Source: Dokdonia sp. 4H-3-7-5 (lineage in GTDB: Bacteria > Bacteroidota > Bacteroidia > Flavobacteriales > Flavobacteriaceae). From it: DNA of 64,000 nucleotides. Position 1 is the first letter of the stretch, and each line of letters starts with the position of its first letter. The stretch spans positions 1,674,001 to 1,738,000 of the forward strand of contig NC_015496.1 of assembly GCF_000212355.1 (NCBI RefSeq), written 5' to 3'. Positions 7,467-16,616 of this stretch are shown one piece after another. A model generated the notes under the pieces. It had not been told where the DNA came from and ran no database searches. It worked only from the letters and a program-made list of their open reading frames with translations. The position numbers and the translations under genes are program-made.

Positions 7467-8780
7467 TTACTGCTCGAAGCCGATGTTTACACCGATTTTC
7501 TTAGCAATAAGTTTTGTGATTCTTTCCTTTAACTGAGGAATTTTCACACTTGATAGTACCGTGTTTGCAAAAGCATACATTAATAATGCACGACCTTCTT
7601 TTTCTCCAATACCACGAGATTGTAGATAGAAAAGGGCACTCTCATCTAGTTGTCCTATGGTACAACCGTGAGAACAGCGTACGTCATCTGCAAAAATCTC
7701 TAATTGAGGCTTTGAGTTGATAGTTGCTGTATCATCTAATAAAATATTGTTATTAGACTGGTAAGCATTTGTTTTTTGAGCTTCTTTCTCAACAACTACT
7801 TTTCCATTAAATACTCCTACAGATTTGTCTGCAAAAATACCTTTGTAATCTTGGTGGCTCTCGCAGTTAGGAGTAATGTGGTGTACTAGTGTGTTGTGAT
7901 CTACGTGTTGCTTTCCTTCTATAATCGTAATACCTTTAAGGATAGAGTCCATGTACTCTCCTTTTTGATAAAAGTTAAGGTTGTTACGAGTGATGTTTCC
8001 ACCTAGAGAAAAAGTATGCACAGAAACGATACTTTCTTTGTGTTGCTCTATCTCTGTAGTATCTACAAGGGAAGCGCTTAGGTTGTCGTTCTGAATTTTA
8101 TAGTAATCTACAAGCGCTCTTTTATCTGCAAAGATTTCTGTAACAACATTAGTAAGCACTTTCTTGTCTGTAAGACTCTGGTGGCGCTCTATAATTTGTA
8201 CTTCAGAATTTTCTTCGGCAACAATAAGGTTGCGTGGTTGTAGCATCATTGCCTCATTTGCTCCTGTAGCAAAGTGTACAATCTGGATAGGCTTTTGTGC
8301 TACTTTCCCTTTTGGGATGTAGATATAAGCACCATCTTTTGCAAATGCAGTGTTAAGAGAATCCATAGATTCTCCTTTTGCAATCTTATTAAAGTAAACG
8401 TCTATAACTTGTTTGTACTTTGGTTTTGATAGTGCTGCACCCATGGTGCATACATCAATACCATCATGCGTAGTTTCTGAAAGAAATGAGCTATACACCC
8501 CATCTACAAAAACGATTTTATAAGTATCTACATCATTAAGAAAATACTGCTTTACATCTTTAAAGTCTAGTGCAGCTTCTTTGCTAGGGAAGATGTTATA
8601 ATCTTCCTTGAGAATGCTGTTAAGAGATGTGTATTTCCAGTTTTCTAATTTCTTTGTAGGAAACCCTTCTGCTTCAAAAGTCTTGATGGCCTCGTTACGA
8701 ATGTCGTATATAGGAGAATCTGCATCAATACTTTCTTGAAGTACGATATGGTTACTTACTAATTTATCTTTTAAACTCAT
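7467..8780 (-). CDS. sufD: Fe-S cluster assembly protein SufD
   Basis: A 437-residue SufB/SufD-family scaffold subunit, of usual length. It forms the SufBC2D complex that builds Fe-S clusters. Recognisable parts are the N-terminal helical region ending in KLENWKYTSL, the beta-helix core with HNTLVHHITPNCESHQDYKG, and the C-terminal DDVRCSHGCTIGQLDESALFYLQSRGI. It is preceded by sufC with an 81-bp spacer that can fold into a long hairpin, and is closed by a terminator. Confidence 0.96.
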   Translation of the reverse strand: MSLKDKLVSNHIVLQESIDADSPIYDIRNEAIKTFEAEGFPTKKLENWKYTSLNSILKEDYNIFPSKEAALDFKDVKQYFLNDVDTYKIVFVDGVYSSFLSETTHDGIDVCTMGAALSKPKYKQVIDVYFNKIAKGESMDSLNTAFAKDGAYIYIPKGKVAQKPIQIVHFATGANEAMMLQPRNLIVAEENSEVQIIERHQSLTDKKVLTNVVTEIFADKRALVDYYKIQNDNLSASLVDTTEIEQHKESIVSVHTFSLGGNITRNNLNFYQKGEYMDSILKGITIIEGKQHVDHNTLVHHITPNCESHQDYKGIFADKSVGVFNGKVVVEKEAQKTNAYQSNNNILLDDTATINSKPQLEIFADDVRCSHGCTIGQLDESALFYLQSRGIGEKEGRALLMYAFANTVLSSVKIPQLKERITKLIAKKIGVNIGFEQ

Positions 8781-8799
8781 CTTTTCTAAGTTATGAATC

Positions 8800-8855
8800 T
8801 AGACAGTTAAGTATAAGGGATATTTTTATTGGGAATATCTCTTATGTGTTGTCTA
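8800..8855 (-). other. Long imperfect hairpin between sufC and sufD
   Basis: The intergenic DNA has nested inverted repeats: an inner arm ATAAGGGATATT / AATATCTCTTAT with one mismatch and an outer TAGACA / TGTCTA. No U-tract follows. It fills most of the 81-bp spacer and may be an RNA processing or stability element. Confidence 0.5.
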
Positions 8856-8861
8856 AACGTA

Positions 8862-9614
8862 TTACGCTCCCACTTCTTCTTTTAACCAGTCGTATCCTTT
8901 TTCTTCAAGTTCAAGAGCAAGCTCTTTTCCTCCAGAACGTACAATTTTTCCATTCATAAGAACGTGTACAAAATCAGGAACGATGTATTCTAGAAGGCGC
9001 TGGTAGTGAGTAATCACTAGAACTGCGTTATCTTTACTCTTTAATTTATTTACACCATTTGCAACAATGCGTAGTGCGTCAATGTCAAGACCAGAATCTG
9101 TCTCGTCTAGAATAGCGAGTTTAGGCTCTAGCATTGCCATTTGGAAAATCTCATTACGCTTCTTCTCTCCTCCAGAGAATCCTACGTTTAATGATCTAGA
9201 AAGAAACTTACGATCCATCTCAAGAAGTTCTGCCTTCTCTTTGATTTTTTTAAGCATCTCACTAGCTGGCATATTTTCTAGGCCTTTTGCTTTGCGAGTT
9301 TCATTTATCGCAGTCTTGATAAAGTTAGTTACAGAAACTCCAGGGATCTCTACAGGATATTGAAAAGATAAGAAAACACCTTCGTGAGCTCTTTCTTCTG
9401 GATCCATTTCTAGTATTGATTCTCCTTCAAGTTCGATGTCTCCACCGCTTACTTCATACTCTTCTTTTCCTGCAATAACAGAAGCGAGTGTACTTTTTCC
9501 AGAACCGTTTGGTCCCATGATAGCGTGCACTTCGCCAGCTTTTATCTCAAGATTAATACCTTTAAGGATATCTTTCTCTTCAATTCGTGCGTGTAAATCT
9601 TTAACTGATAACAT
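8862..9614 (-). CDS. sufC: Fe-S cluster assembly ATPase SufC
   Basis: A 250-residue ABC-type ATPase. Walker A GPNGSGKS (34-41), SUF-specific [14 protein letters not shown] signature FSGGEKKR (146-153) and Walker [13 protein letters not shown] (167-178) are all intact. It energises the SufBC2D scaffold in the cytoplasm and lacks transmembrane segments. It lies 23 bp after a lipoprotein gene that separates it from sufB, an unusual interruption of the sufBCD order. Confidence 0.97.
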   Translation of the reverse strand: MLSVKDLHARIEEKDILKGINLEIKAGEVHAIMGPNGSGKSTLASVIAGKEEYEVSGGDIELEGESILEMDPEERAHEGVFLSFQYPVEIPGVSVTNFIKTAINETRKAKGLENMPASEMLKKIKEKAELLEMDRKFLSRSLNVGFSGGEKKRNEIFQMAMLEPKLAILDETDSGLDIDALRIVANGVNKLKSKDNAVLVITHYQRLLEYIVPDFVHVLMNGKIVRSGGKELALELEEKGYDWLKEEVGA

Positions 9615-9637
9615 AATTCTACGTTCTTATTGTGCGA

Positions 9638-10057
9638 TTATTTACCGCTTTCTACTTTAATGGAACCACCCTCTGTCTTGAGTTTGTCTCCTGCTTCTAA
9701 TTTAATTGAAGTGTCAGCCGTTGGTGCTTTTACTTCTACTATTTCTTTAATGGTTACTATAAAATCCCAGCCTTCTTCATTAGTAGGCTTAGGATTAATA
9801 ATACCCTTTATAACAACTGGCACCATATCATATTCATCACGTTGTAGTGGTTTGACTATGGTTGCTAGTTCGCGCATTTTGTCATCTAGAGCTACACCAT
9901 AAATAAAGGAATCTCCTTTAATGATAGCAGCATCTACTAGATATATAAATTCACCTTCAATAACTTCATATGAGTTAGAAGACGAGTCTTCGGTAGATTT
10001 CTGATTACATGATACAAGTGCGAGACCTGCTATTAATAAAAAGAGAATCTTCTTCAT
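9638..10057 (-). CDS. Small lipoprotein inside the suf operon, possible OB-fold
   Basis: A 139-residue predicted lipoprotein: MKKILFLLIAGLALVSC with lipobox LVSC (Cys17) and a Ser-rich linker. A beta-rich domain follows (YEVIEGEFIYLVDAAIIKGD, ELATIVKPL, VPVVIKGIINPKP, WDFIVTIKEIVEV) whose pattern recalls the OB-fold domain of NlpE-type lipoproteins (inference). The start is 3 nt after the stop of the upstream hydrolase gene and the stop is 23 nt before sufC, so it is surely co-transcribed with the suf genes. No direct role in Fe-S assembly is known for this kind of protein. Confidence 0.8.
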   Translation of the reverse strand: MKKILFLLIAGLALVSCNQKSTEDSSSNSYEVIEGEFIYLVDAAIIKGDSFIYGVALDDKMRELATIVKPLQRDEYDMVPVVIKGIINPKPTNEEGWDFIVTIKEIVEVKAPTADTSIKLEAGDKLKTEGGSIKVESGK

Positions 10058-10060
10058 ATC

Positions 10061-10948
10061 TTAATTAAGTATCGCTGGTGTTTGTGCAAAGTTTCCTGCA
10101 TCATGCTGGATAATCACTTTTGCATTTTCCGCTTTCGCGAAAGCTTCAAAATCCTTTATACTTTGCTCCGTTGCTGGGATATCGTAGTTGAACTGTGGTA
10201 CAATCGCATCCTTGCGGTTTTGCTCAAAATGATAGATATCTCCAGATAATAGCGTTGGTCCATTATCCTTTAAGCGTAAGAACAATATTTGGTGTCCTGC
10301 TGTGTGTCCTGGCATAGATTTTATTACCACCGTGCCATCTCCAAAAACATCCTTCTCTCCATTCAGTTTTTCTACGTTTGTAAGCTTGTTAAAGCTATCT
10401 GGCGCATAAAACGAATTTCCTTTGATGTCTTCTCCATTTGCAAAATCATATTCTGATTCTTGAACCAACCATGTAGCTTTTGCAAAATGATTTGCAGCAC
10501 CTGTGTGATCAAAATGAATGTGAGAAAACGCAATCATATCGATATCATCAGGAGTCATCCCGATACCTTTAAGTTGTGTTGTTATAGAGTCTTTGCGAGT
10601 AATGGTAAAAGCCCCTCCTTCTGGAGTATATGGTTCTTGACCTACTAGCATTTCAGGTAAACCGGTATCCCATAAAAGAGTTCCTTTAGGGTGCTTGATG
10701 ACAAAAAATGCATCTGCAAGCTCTTTTGATTCTCCTTTGTAAGTGTCGCCTTGTGCAAATAAGTTTAAGTTATTTGCCATTACAGTACCACCGTCTAGTT
10801 TATATAAAGTTACCTCAGGAAGTTCTTGTGTAGCGGCTGACTCTTTTTGATCTTCTGCTTTTTGCTTTCCATCTTCATATCCTTTCTTGAATTCTTCACA
10901 AGAAATTGTAGTGATGGCAAGAGCGGCAATTAATAATATATTTTTCAT
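10061..10948 (-). CDS. Lipoprotein metallo-beta-lactamase-fold hydrolase (AHL-lactonase-like)
   Basis: A 295-residue protein with lipobox TISC (Cys17) and a charged linker, then an MBL-fold hydrolase with HIHFDH (143-148), PGHTAGHQ (His215) and LLSGDIYHF (Asp237). The layout (LLWDTGLP and GGAFTITRKDSITTQLKGIG before the metal motif) resembles N-acyl homoserine lactonase-type enzymes such as AttM/AiiA; the true substrate is not evident. It is exported and lipid-anchored, so it acts outside the cytoplasm, in contrast to its suf neighbours. It lies 44 bp after sufB. A palindrome copy near the C-terminus encodes AFAKA. Confidence 0.85.
   Translation of the reverse strand: MKNILLIAALAITTISCEEFKKGYEDGKQKAEDQKESAATQELPEVTLYKLDGGTVMANNLNLFAQGDTYKGESKELADAFFVIKHPKGTLLWDTGLPEMLVGQEPYTPEGGAFTITRKDSITTQLKGIGMTPDDIDMIAFSHIHFDHTGAANHFAKATWLVQESEYDFANGEDIKGNSFYAPDSFNKLTNVEKLNGEKDVFGDGTVVIKSMPGHTAGHQILFLRLKDNGPTLLSGDIYHFEQNRKDAIVPQFNYDIPATEQSIKDFEAFAKAENAKVIIQHDAGNFAQTPAILN
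10132..10143. repeat. Dispersed palindrome CTTTCGCGAAAG (in MBL lipoprotein gene)
   Basis: Exact core, symmetric only to GCTTTCGCGAAAGC. Read as AFAKA. Confidence 0.88.
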
Positions 10949-10992
10949 TGTTGTGATAATCTTGGTTTATAGTTTGATTGTATTGATAAATA

Positions 10993-12438
10993 CTACCCTA
11001 CAGATCCTTCTAGGCTAATCTCAAGTAATTTCTGAGCTTCTACAGCAAACTCCATAGGGAGTTTATTAAGTACCTCTTTTGAGAATCCGTTTACAATTAA
11101 AGCAATTGCCTTTTCTGTATCAATACCACGCTGGTTACAGTAGAAGATTTGGTCTTCACCTATCTTACTAGTAGTAGCTTCGTGTTCTACTTGAGCAGTT
11201 TTATTTTTAGTCTCAATGTATGGGAAAGTGTGTGCTCCACACTCGTTACCCATTAATAGAGAATCACACTGCGAGAAGTTACGAGCGTTTGTAGCTCCTG
11301 CATTAATCTTTACAAGACCTCTATATGAGTTCTGAGATTTTCCTGCAGAGATACCTTTTGATATAATCGTACTCTTGGTGTTTTTTCCAAGGTGGATCAT
11401 CTTAGTGCCTGTGTCTGCCTGCTGGTGATTGTTTGTCACTGCGATAGAGTAAAACTCACCTATAGAGTTATCTCCTTTGAGAATACAAGAAGGGTATTTC
11501 CATGTAACTGCAGATCCTGTTTCGACTTGTGTCCATGAGATTTTTGCATTCTTCTCACAGAGACCACGCTTTGTTACAAAGTTGTAAACCCCACCTTTTC
11601 CTTCTGCATTACCGGGATACCAGTTTTGTACGGTACTATATTTAATCTCTGCATCGTCCATTGCGATAAGTTCTACAACGGCAGCATGCAATTGATTCTC
11701 ATCACGACTAGGAGCGGTGCAGCCTTCAAGGTAACTTACATAGCTGCCTTCGTCTGCTACCAATAATGTTCTTTCAAACTGTCCAGTTCCTCCTTGATTA
11801 ATACGGAAGTAAGTAGAAAGTTCCATTGGGCATTTTACACCTTTAGGGATGTAACAGAAAGAGCCATCAGAAAATACTGCGCTATTTAAGGCTGCGTAGT
11901 AATTATCTTTTACAGGAACGATGGTTCCTAAGTGCTTACGTACTAGTTCTGGGTGCTCTTTTATAGCCTCAGAGATACTCATGAAAATAATTCCCTTCTC
12001 TGCAAGCGTCTTTTTAAAAGTAGTTGCTACAGAAACAGAATCTACCACGATATCCATCGCGATGTTGTTCATTTTCTTTTGCTCATCTACAGAGATTCCT
12101 AATTTCTTATACATAGCGAGTAGATCTGGATCTACATCATCTAGTGTTTTATTAGGGTCTACAGCTACGGGAGCAGAGTAATAAGCGATTGCTTGAAAAT
12201 CTGGCTTCTCGTAATTTACGTTTGCCCAGTCTGGCTCTTCCATAGATAGCCAAACCTTGTATGCCTCAAGTCTCCACTCAGTCATCCATTGCGGCTCATC
12301 CTTTTTCTTAGAAATAGCTCGTATAATGTCTTCGTTTAATCCTACAGGAAATGTCTCAGACTCAATGTCTGTAAAAAAACCATATTCGTATTCTTTGGTT
12401 TTTAGTTCTTCCCTTAAATCATCTTCAGTATATGCCAT
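10993..12438 (-). CDS. sufB: Fe-S cluster assembly protein SufB
   Basis: A 481-residue SufB, the scaffold subunit on which the nascent cluster forms. It is very well conserved: [77 protein letters not shown], and a C-terminal [22 protein letters not shown]. Length fits the family. It heads the sufB-MBL-lipoprotein-sufC-sufD run; sufA lies upstream across a spacer that holds a 30-bp palindrome. Confidence 0.97.
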   Translation of the reverse strand: MAYTEDDLREELKTKEYEYGFFTDIESETFPVGLNEDIIRAISKKKDEPQWMTEWRLEAYKVWLSMEEPDWANVNYEKPDFQAIAYYSAPVAVDPNKTLDDVDPDLLAMYKKLGISVDEQKKMNNIAMDIVVDSVSVATTFKKTLAEKGIIFMSISEAIKEHPELVRKHLGTIVPVKDNYYAALNSAVFSDGSFCYIPKGVKCPMELSTYFRINQGGTGQFERTLLVADEGSYVSYLEGCTAPSRDENQLHAAVVELIAMDDAEIKYSTVQNWYPGNAEGKGGVYNFVTKRGLCEKNAKISWTQVETGSAVTWKYPSCILKGDNSIGEFYSIAVTNNHQQADTGTKMIHLGKNTKSTIISKGISAGKSQNSYRGLVKINAGATNARNFSQCDSLLMGNECGAHTFPYIETKNKTAQVEHEATTSKIGEDQIFYCNQRGIDTEKAIALIVNGFSKEVLNKLPMEFAVEAQKLLEISLEGSVG

Positions 12439-12562
12439 GTTTCTTTTTTCAATGTGTGATAGAAAAGTATTCCTGCCCTAAGGGTAACTTTTCATGGTGT
12501 GCTAGTTTTCTTGTATTAAGGGTGTTATCATGAAAACTGTAATATATTTTAAATTGGTTACG

Positions 12563-12574
12563 CTTTCGCGAAAG
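12563..12574. repeat. Dispersed palindrome, longest perfect copy (30 bp), between sufA and sufB
   Basis: The core is CTTTCGCGAAAG and the perfect dyad extends to 12553-12582 (TTGGTTACG.. to ..CGTAACCAA). It is intergenic, 10 bp beyond the sufA stop. There is no U-tract, so it is not a standard terminator. Confidence 0.92.
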
Positions 12575-12591
12575 CGTAACCAACTAAGTTA

Positions 12592-12921
12592 TTATAGAGA
12601 AAAGCTTTCTCCGCATCCACAGGTACGCTGTGCATTTGGATTGTTAAAAACAAATCCTTTTCCATTAAGTCCGCCACTATATTCTAGTGTAGTACCTATT
12701 AAATAAAGGAAACTCTTCTTGTCTACTATTAGCTTTACATCATTATCTTCAAAAACTTTATCATCTTCTTGATGCGTTTTGTCAAAATGAAGATCGTATG
12801 ATAAACCACTGCAACCACCACTTTTTACGCCTACGCGCACATAGTCCGTAGTTACATCAAAACCGTCTTCCTGCATGAGGCTTGCGATTTTAGTTTTTGC
12901 TTGTGAATCTACTTTAATCAT
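12592..12921 (-). CDS. sufA: HesB/IscA-type Fe-S carrier (SufA)
   Basis: A 109-residue A-type carrier with the three metal-binding cysteines in GVKSGGCSGLSY and the C-terminal CGCGESF. It is thought to carry nascent clusters to targets or supply iron to the SUF scaffold. The start is placed at the ATG at 12921 (MIKVDSQAKTK): a TTG 21 nt upstream is in frame but lies inside a TATATTTG promoter box, so it cannot be the start of a transcript from that box. It heads the SUF region on the minus strand. Confidence 0.93.
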   Translation of the reverse strand: MIKVDSQAKTKIASLMQEDGFDVTTDYVRVGVKSGGCSGLSYDLHFDKTHQEDDKVFEDNDVKLIVDKKSFLYLIGTTLEYSGGLNGKGFVFNNPNAQRTCGCGESFSL

Positions 12922-12939
12922 ATCGTTATAAATAGTTTG

Positions 12940-12947
12940 CAAATATA
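12940..12947 (-). promoter_or_regulatory. -7 box (TATATTTG) of sufA, which decides the start codon
   Basis: An exact TAnnTTTG on the minus strand with its 3' end 18 nt before the ATG at 12921. It overlaps the in-frame TTG, ruling that out as the start. Confidence 0.55.
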
Positions 12948-13414
12948 AGGGTTAGGTCTCGTTTTTACACGATTCCTAACATATAACTAATGCATAGTGC
13001 GATAGGGTTTTCTTATGGGCTATCTAAATGAGTTTTAGGGATGTTTTAATGGTTTGTAGATATAGATTATTTTCAAGATTCTATGTGTTTTGAGTTAAAG
13101 CTTTGTATTTGCGGGGGTCTCTAAAAAGCAAAGCCATTTCTACTTGAAATGACTCATCAAACCTAATTTAAGGAAGAAGTTTTTTGACTAAGTTTTCCAC
13201 ACCCTAATGTTGATAGATTTGTGTAAATCGTGTCATCATATGCAAATAGACTTGATGACAGAGATGAGTGTGAAAATGAAACCTTTGTGAAGCCTAGTAA
13301 AATGGCAATTGTGAATATCCTGTTGAAAACGTTGAAAGATAAACGGTGGTTTGAGCCCATAAAAAGTAGACCTTTATTATCCGCATAATTCTAATTATTA
13401 TACTCAATATAGCT
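12948..13414. other. Intergenic region between sufA and nrdB
   Basis: About 470 bp without a convincing gene. A 65-codon minus-strand reading frame (13163-13360) has no recognisable features and no start context. A short hairpin (CATTTC/GAAATG near 13138-13154) and a GCTTTG/CAAAGC inverted repeat around 13098-13133 are present without a U-tract. It presumably holds the divergent promoters; no clear nrdB promoter was found. Confidence 0.5.
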
Positions 13415-14692
13415 ATGGAAATTACCCACATCGTCAAGCGCGACTTTCAAACGAAACCGTTTCACCAAGAGAAGATTACAAGTGCCATTCTTAAGGCCAT
13501 GACAGCTATTGAACATGGAGGTCCAGAGGATGCACAGCGTATTTCTGATATGGTATATAGTGACCTTAAGAAGAGAAAGGAACTTGATGCAAGTTACATT
13601 CCTACTATTGAGCAAATACAAGATCTTGTAGAGCGTAAGTTAATGCTAAGTGAGGAGTTTGTAGATGTTGCAAAAACGTACATTTTGTACCGTGATGAAC
13701 AAGCACAAAAGCGTAAAACAAACATCTTTGAAAAGCGTATCAATCTTAAGCCTTACGAGTATCCACAATTATATGATTACGTTCCAGCAATAAGACACTC
13801 TTACTGGATACATACAGAGTATAACTTTACGAGTGATATACAAGATTTTAAAACACGTATTACAGATGTAGAACGTAGTGCTATCAAAAATACAATGCTA
13901 GCAATCTCTCAAATAGAAGTTGCGGTAAAAGGATTTTGGGGAGATATCTATCACAAAATGCCTAAGCCAGAAGTAGGAGCGGTAGGAGCAACATTTGCAG
14001 AGAGTGAAGTGCGTCACGCAGATGCATACTCACACCTTCTTGAAATACTAGGTCTTAATAAAGAGTTTAAATTACTCAAGAAAAAGCCAGTAATGATGAA
14101 GCGTGTGCAGTACCTTGAGACGGCACTTAAGAATGCAAAAAGTGAAGACAATAAAGAATACTCAGAGTCTATCTTATTATTCTCTCTCTTTATTGAGCAC
14201 GTTTCACTGTTTTCTCAGTTCTTAATTATCATGGCATTTAATAAGCATAAAAACATGCTTAAAGGAATATCAAACGTAGTAGAGGCAACTTCTAAGGAGG
14301 AGCAGATACACGGTGATTTTGGTATTGATATTATAAAAATTATTAAAGCAGAAAATCCAGAGTGGTTTGATGCAGAGCATAGCGCAACCGTACAAGAAAT
14401 GTGTAAGGAAGCATTCAAAGCAGAAAGCAATATTGTAGACTGGATCTTTGAGGCTGGAGAATTAGACTTCTTACCTAAAGCGCTTGTAAACGAATTTATA
14501 AAAGACAGATTCAATAAATCTCTTACGAGTATTGGTATTGAACCTGTTTTTGAAGTTGATGAAACTTTATTAAAAGATGCAGAGTGGTTTGATGATGAAA
14601 TCATAGGGACCAAACATGGCGATTTCTTTGTTAAGAGATCTGTCAACTACACAAAAAGAGCACAAAGTATAACCGAAGACGACCTATTTTAA
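13415..14692 (+). CDS. nrdB: Class I ribonucleotide reductase beta subunit with N-terminal ATP-cone
   Basis: A 425-residue radical-generating subunit. Residues 1 to about 100 form an ATP-cone (VKRDFQTKPFHQEKI, AIEHGGPEDA, TYILYRDEQ), a domain normally found on the alpha subunit. The ferritin-like core follows with likely metal ligands Glu168, Glu198-x-x-His201, Glu261 and Glu296-x-x-His299; Tyr205 sits four residues after His201, the radical-Tyr position. Such ATP-cone beta subunits are known from Leeuwenhoekiella blandensis, where nucleotide binding to beta controls its oligomeric state and activity. The stop codon directly abuts the nrdA ATG, so the genes are coupled. Confidence 0.96.
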   Translation: MEITHIVKRDFQTKPFHQEKITSAILKAMTAIEHGGPEDAQRISDMVYSDLKKRKELDASYIPTIEQIQDLVERKLMLSEEFVDVAKTYILYRDEQAQKRKTNIFEKRINLKPYEYPQLYDYVPAIRHSYWIHTEYNFTSDIQDFKTRITDVERSAIKNTMLAISQIEVAVKGFWGDIYHKMPKPEVGAVGATFAESEVRHADAYSHLLEILGLNKEFKLLKKKPVMMKRVQYLETALKNAKSEDNKEYSESILLFSLFIEHVSLFSQFLIIMAFNKHKNMLKGISNVVEATSKEEQIHGDFGIDIIKIIKAENPEWFDAEHSATVQEMCKEAFKAESNIVDWIFEAGELDFLPKALVNEFIKDRFNKSLTSIGIEPVFEVDETLLKDAEWFDDEIIGTKHGDFFVKRSVNYTKRAQSITEDDLF

Positions 14693-16483
14693 ATGAACGA
14701 TCAAGAACTAATTAAAGGACAAGTTTCTGCAACGACAGCAGGAAAAGAAAATGAATTGCTAACTGCTCGTAAAGAAGCGTTGTCTAATAAAACAGAGAGT
14801 GAAGGAGCCGGATTTAAGTGGCTTACAGAAAATAGTCGTAAGTTTTTAGGTGCAGGATATTTAAGCCCTGGAGTATCTCCAGAGGAACGTATACGTGAAG
14901 TAGCAGATAGAGCAGAGCAAATTTTAGGGATACCAGGATTTAGTGATAAATTCTATGGGTATATGTCTGAAGGTTTTTTCTCACTAGCTTCTCCAGTATG
15001 GTCAAACTTTGGAAAAGAAAGAGGACTTCCTATAAGCTGTTTCGGGTCACATATCTCTGATGATATGGGTAACATCTTGTATACTCAATCTGAGGTAGGA
15101 ATGATGTCAAAACTAGGAGGTGGTACTTCTGGTTATTTCGGTAAAATAAGACCGAGAGGAGCAGATGTAAAGAACAACGGGCAAGCGTCTGGTTCTGTGC
15201 ACATCATGCAGCTTTTTGAATCTATGGTAGATGTAGTAAGTCAAGGATCTGTGAGACGTGGTCGTTTTTCTCCTTACCTACCTATCGAGCATGCAGATAT
15301 CGAAGAATTCTTAAAAATAGGAACAGAAGGAAATAGCATCCAAGAGCTTACACACGGTGTAACTGTGACAAACGAGTGGATGGAAGAAATGATTGCGGGC
15401 GATAGTGCTAAGCGTTCATTATGGGCAAAAGTATTGCAGTCTAGAGGAGAGATGGGATATCCATACATTTTCTTTACAGACAATGCAAATAATGGTGCTG
15501 CCGATGTATATAAGGATAACGATCACAAAATCTACGCAAGTAACCTTTGTACTGAGATTATGTTACCTTCTAATGATGATTGGTCATTTGTATGTGTACT
15601 TTCTTCGGTAAATGTATTACACTACGATAAGTGGAAGAATACAGATGCTGTAGAAACTATGGTGTATTTCTTAGATGCAGTTATTACTGAGTTCTTAGAA
15701 AAATTAGAAAGATATAGAGATTCAGATTCTAGAGAAGATCGCCAGACGTTCTTATTTATGGAGCGTGCTTATAACTTTGCAAAGGCTAACCGTTCATTAG
15801 GTTTAGGAGTACTAGGATGGCACTCATTATTACAGTCTAGAATGCTACCTTTTAATAGTCAAGAAGCATACAACTTGAACAGCGAAATCTTCAAGGCAAT
15901 TAAAGATAAGTCTTATGAAGCATCAGAAGAGCTTGCAAAGACATTTGGAGAGCCAGAAGTACTTAAAGGATATGGTAGACGTAACGCGACACTTAATGCG
16001 GTTGCACCTACAACATCATCTGCTTTTATACTAGGTCAAGTGTCTCAAGGTATTGAGCCAATCTGGTCTAATATTTATGTAAAAGATATTGCAAAGATTA
16101 AGACTACAATCAAGAACCCATTCTTAGAAGAACTTCTTGAAGAAAAAGGAATGAATACTACAGAGGTGTGGAGAAGCATCCGTGATATGGATGGGTCTGT
16201 GCAGCACTTAGAATTCTTGAGTGAGAATGAGAAGGATACTTTTAAAACGTATTCAGAAATTGACCAGATGGATATTATCTATCAAGCAGCAAACCGTCAA
16301 AATCACATTGATCAAGGACAATCTGTAAATATTATTGTGCATCCAGAGATGCCGGTAAAAGAGATTAACAAGATCCACGTGACTGCATGGAAGCTAGGGT
16401 TAAAATCTTTATACTACCAGCACAGTATGAATGCAGCACAAAAATTCAAGCAAAAGAAAGACTGTGCGAGTTGTGAAGCATAA
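14693..16483 (+). CDS. nrdA: Ribonucleotide reductase alpha subunit, short form without ATP-cone
   Basis: A 596-residue catalytic subunit. Active-site residues are visible: redox Cys116 (GLPISCFGS) and Cys301 (FVCVLSS), the NLCTEI motif with Asn284, thiyl-radical Cys286 and Glu288, a Tyr pair in LYYQHS for radical transfer, and a C-terminal CASC pair for re-reduction. It starts directly with the catalytic 10-helix region and has no ATP-cone, which explains its small size (E. coli NrdA is about 760 residues). Overall activity control must therefore lie on the partner beta subunit. It is followed by a hairpin and a palindrome copy. Confidence 0.96.
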   Translation: MNDQELIKGQVSATTAGKENELLTARKEALSNKTESEGAGFKWLTENSRKFLGAGYLSPGVSPEERIREVADRAEQILGIPGFSDKFYGYMSEGFFSLASPVWSNFGKERGLPISCFGSHISDDMGNILYTQSEVGMMSKLGGGTSGYFGKIRPRGADVKNNGQASGSVHIMQLFESMVDVVSQGSVRRGRFSPYLPIEHADIEEFLKIGTEGNSIQELTHGVTVTNEWMEEMIAGDSAKRSLWAKVLQSRGEMGYPYIFFTDNANNGAADVYKDNDHKIYASNLCTEIMLPSNDDWSFVCVLSSVNVLHYDKWKNTDAVETMVYFLDAVITEFLEKLERYRDSDSREDRQTFLFMERAYNFAKANRSLGLGVLGWHSLLQSRMLPFNSQEAYNLNSEIFKAIKDKSYEASEELAKTFGEPEVLKGYGRRNATLNAVAPTTSSAFILGQVSQGIEPIWSNIYVKDIAKIKTTIKNPFLEELLEEKGMNTTEVWRSIRDMDGSVQHLEFLSENEKDTFKTYSEIDQMDIIYQAANRQNHIDQGQSVNIIVHPEMPVKEINKIHVTAWKLGLKSLYYQHSMNAAQKFKQKKDCASCEA

Positions 16484-16532
16484 GCTGTAAAAGATTAAAA
16501 ACATTGCTTAATGTATGTTGAGCAAAGCATAT

Positions 16533-16570
16533 AAAAGAAAGACCTGCTTTGATAGCGGTTCTTTCTTTTT
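16533..16570 (+). terminator. Terminator after nrdBA
   Basis: An A-rich arm AAAAGAAAGA pairs with TCTTTCTTTT across a loop of about 18 nt and runs into more T. The stem is imperfect near the loop. Confidence 0.6.
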
Positions 16571-16594
16571 TGTGTTTATACTGTTTTTAATACG

Positions 16595-16606
16595 CTTTCG
16601 CGAAAG
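16595..16606. repeat. Dispersed palindrome CTTTCGCGAAAG (between nrdA and hydrolase)
   Basis: Exact, symmetric over 20 bp (TACGCTTTCGCGAAAGCGTA), 25 bp downstream of the nrd terminator and 7 bp from the stop of the opposing gene. Confidence 0.92.
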
Positions 16607-16616
16607 CGTACCTACA

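Noticed and set aside
12553-12582. 30-bp palindrome read as the sufA terminator
   Set aside because: No U-tract follows on the minus strand, and the core is the same as the dispersed element found inside genes, so termination is not its primary identity.
13163-13360. A 65-codon minus-strand reading frame upstream of nrdB
   Set aside because: No recognisable domain, poor start context and composition unlike neighbouring proteins; lies in AT-rich spacer and is best read as chance.
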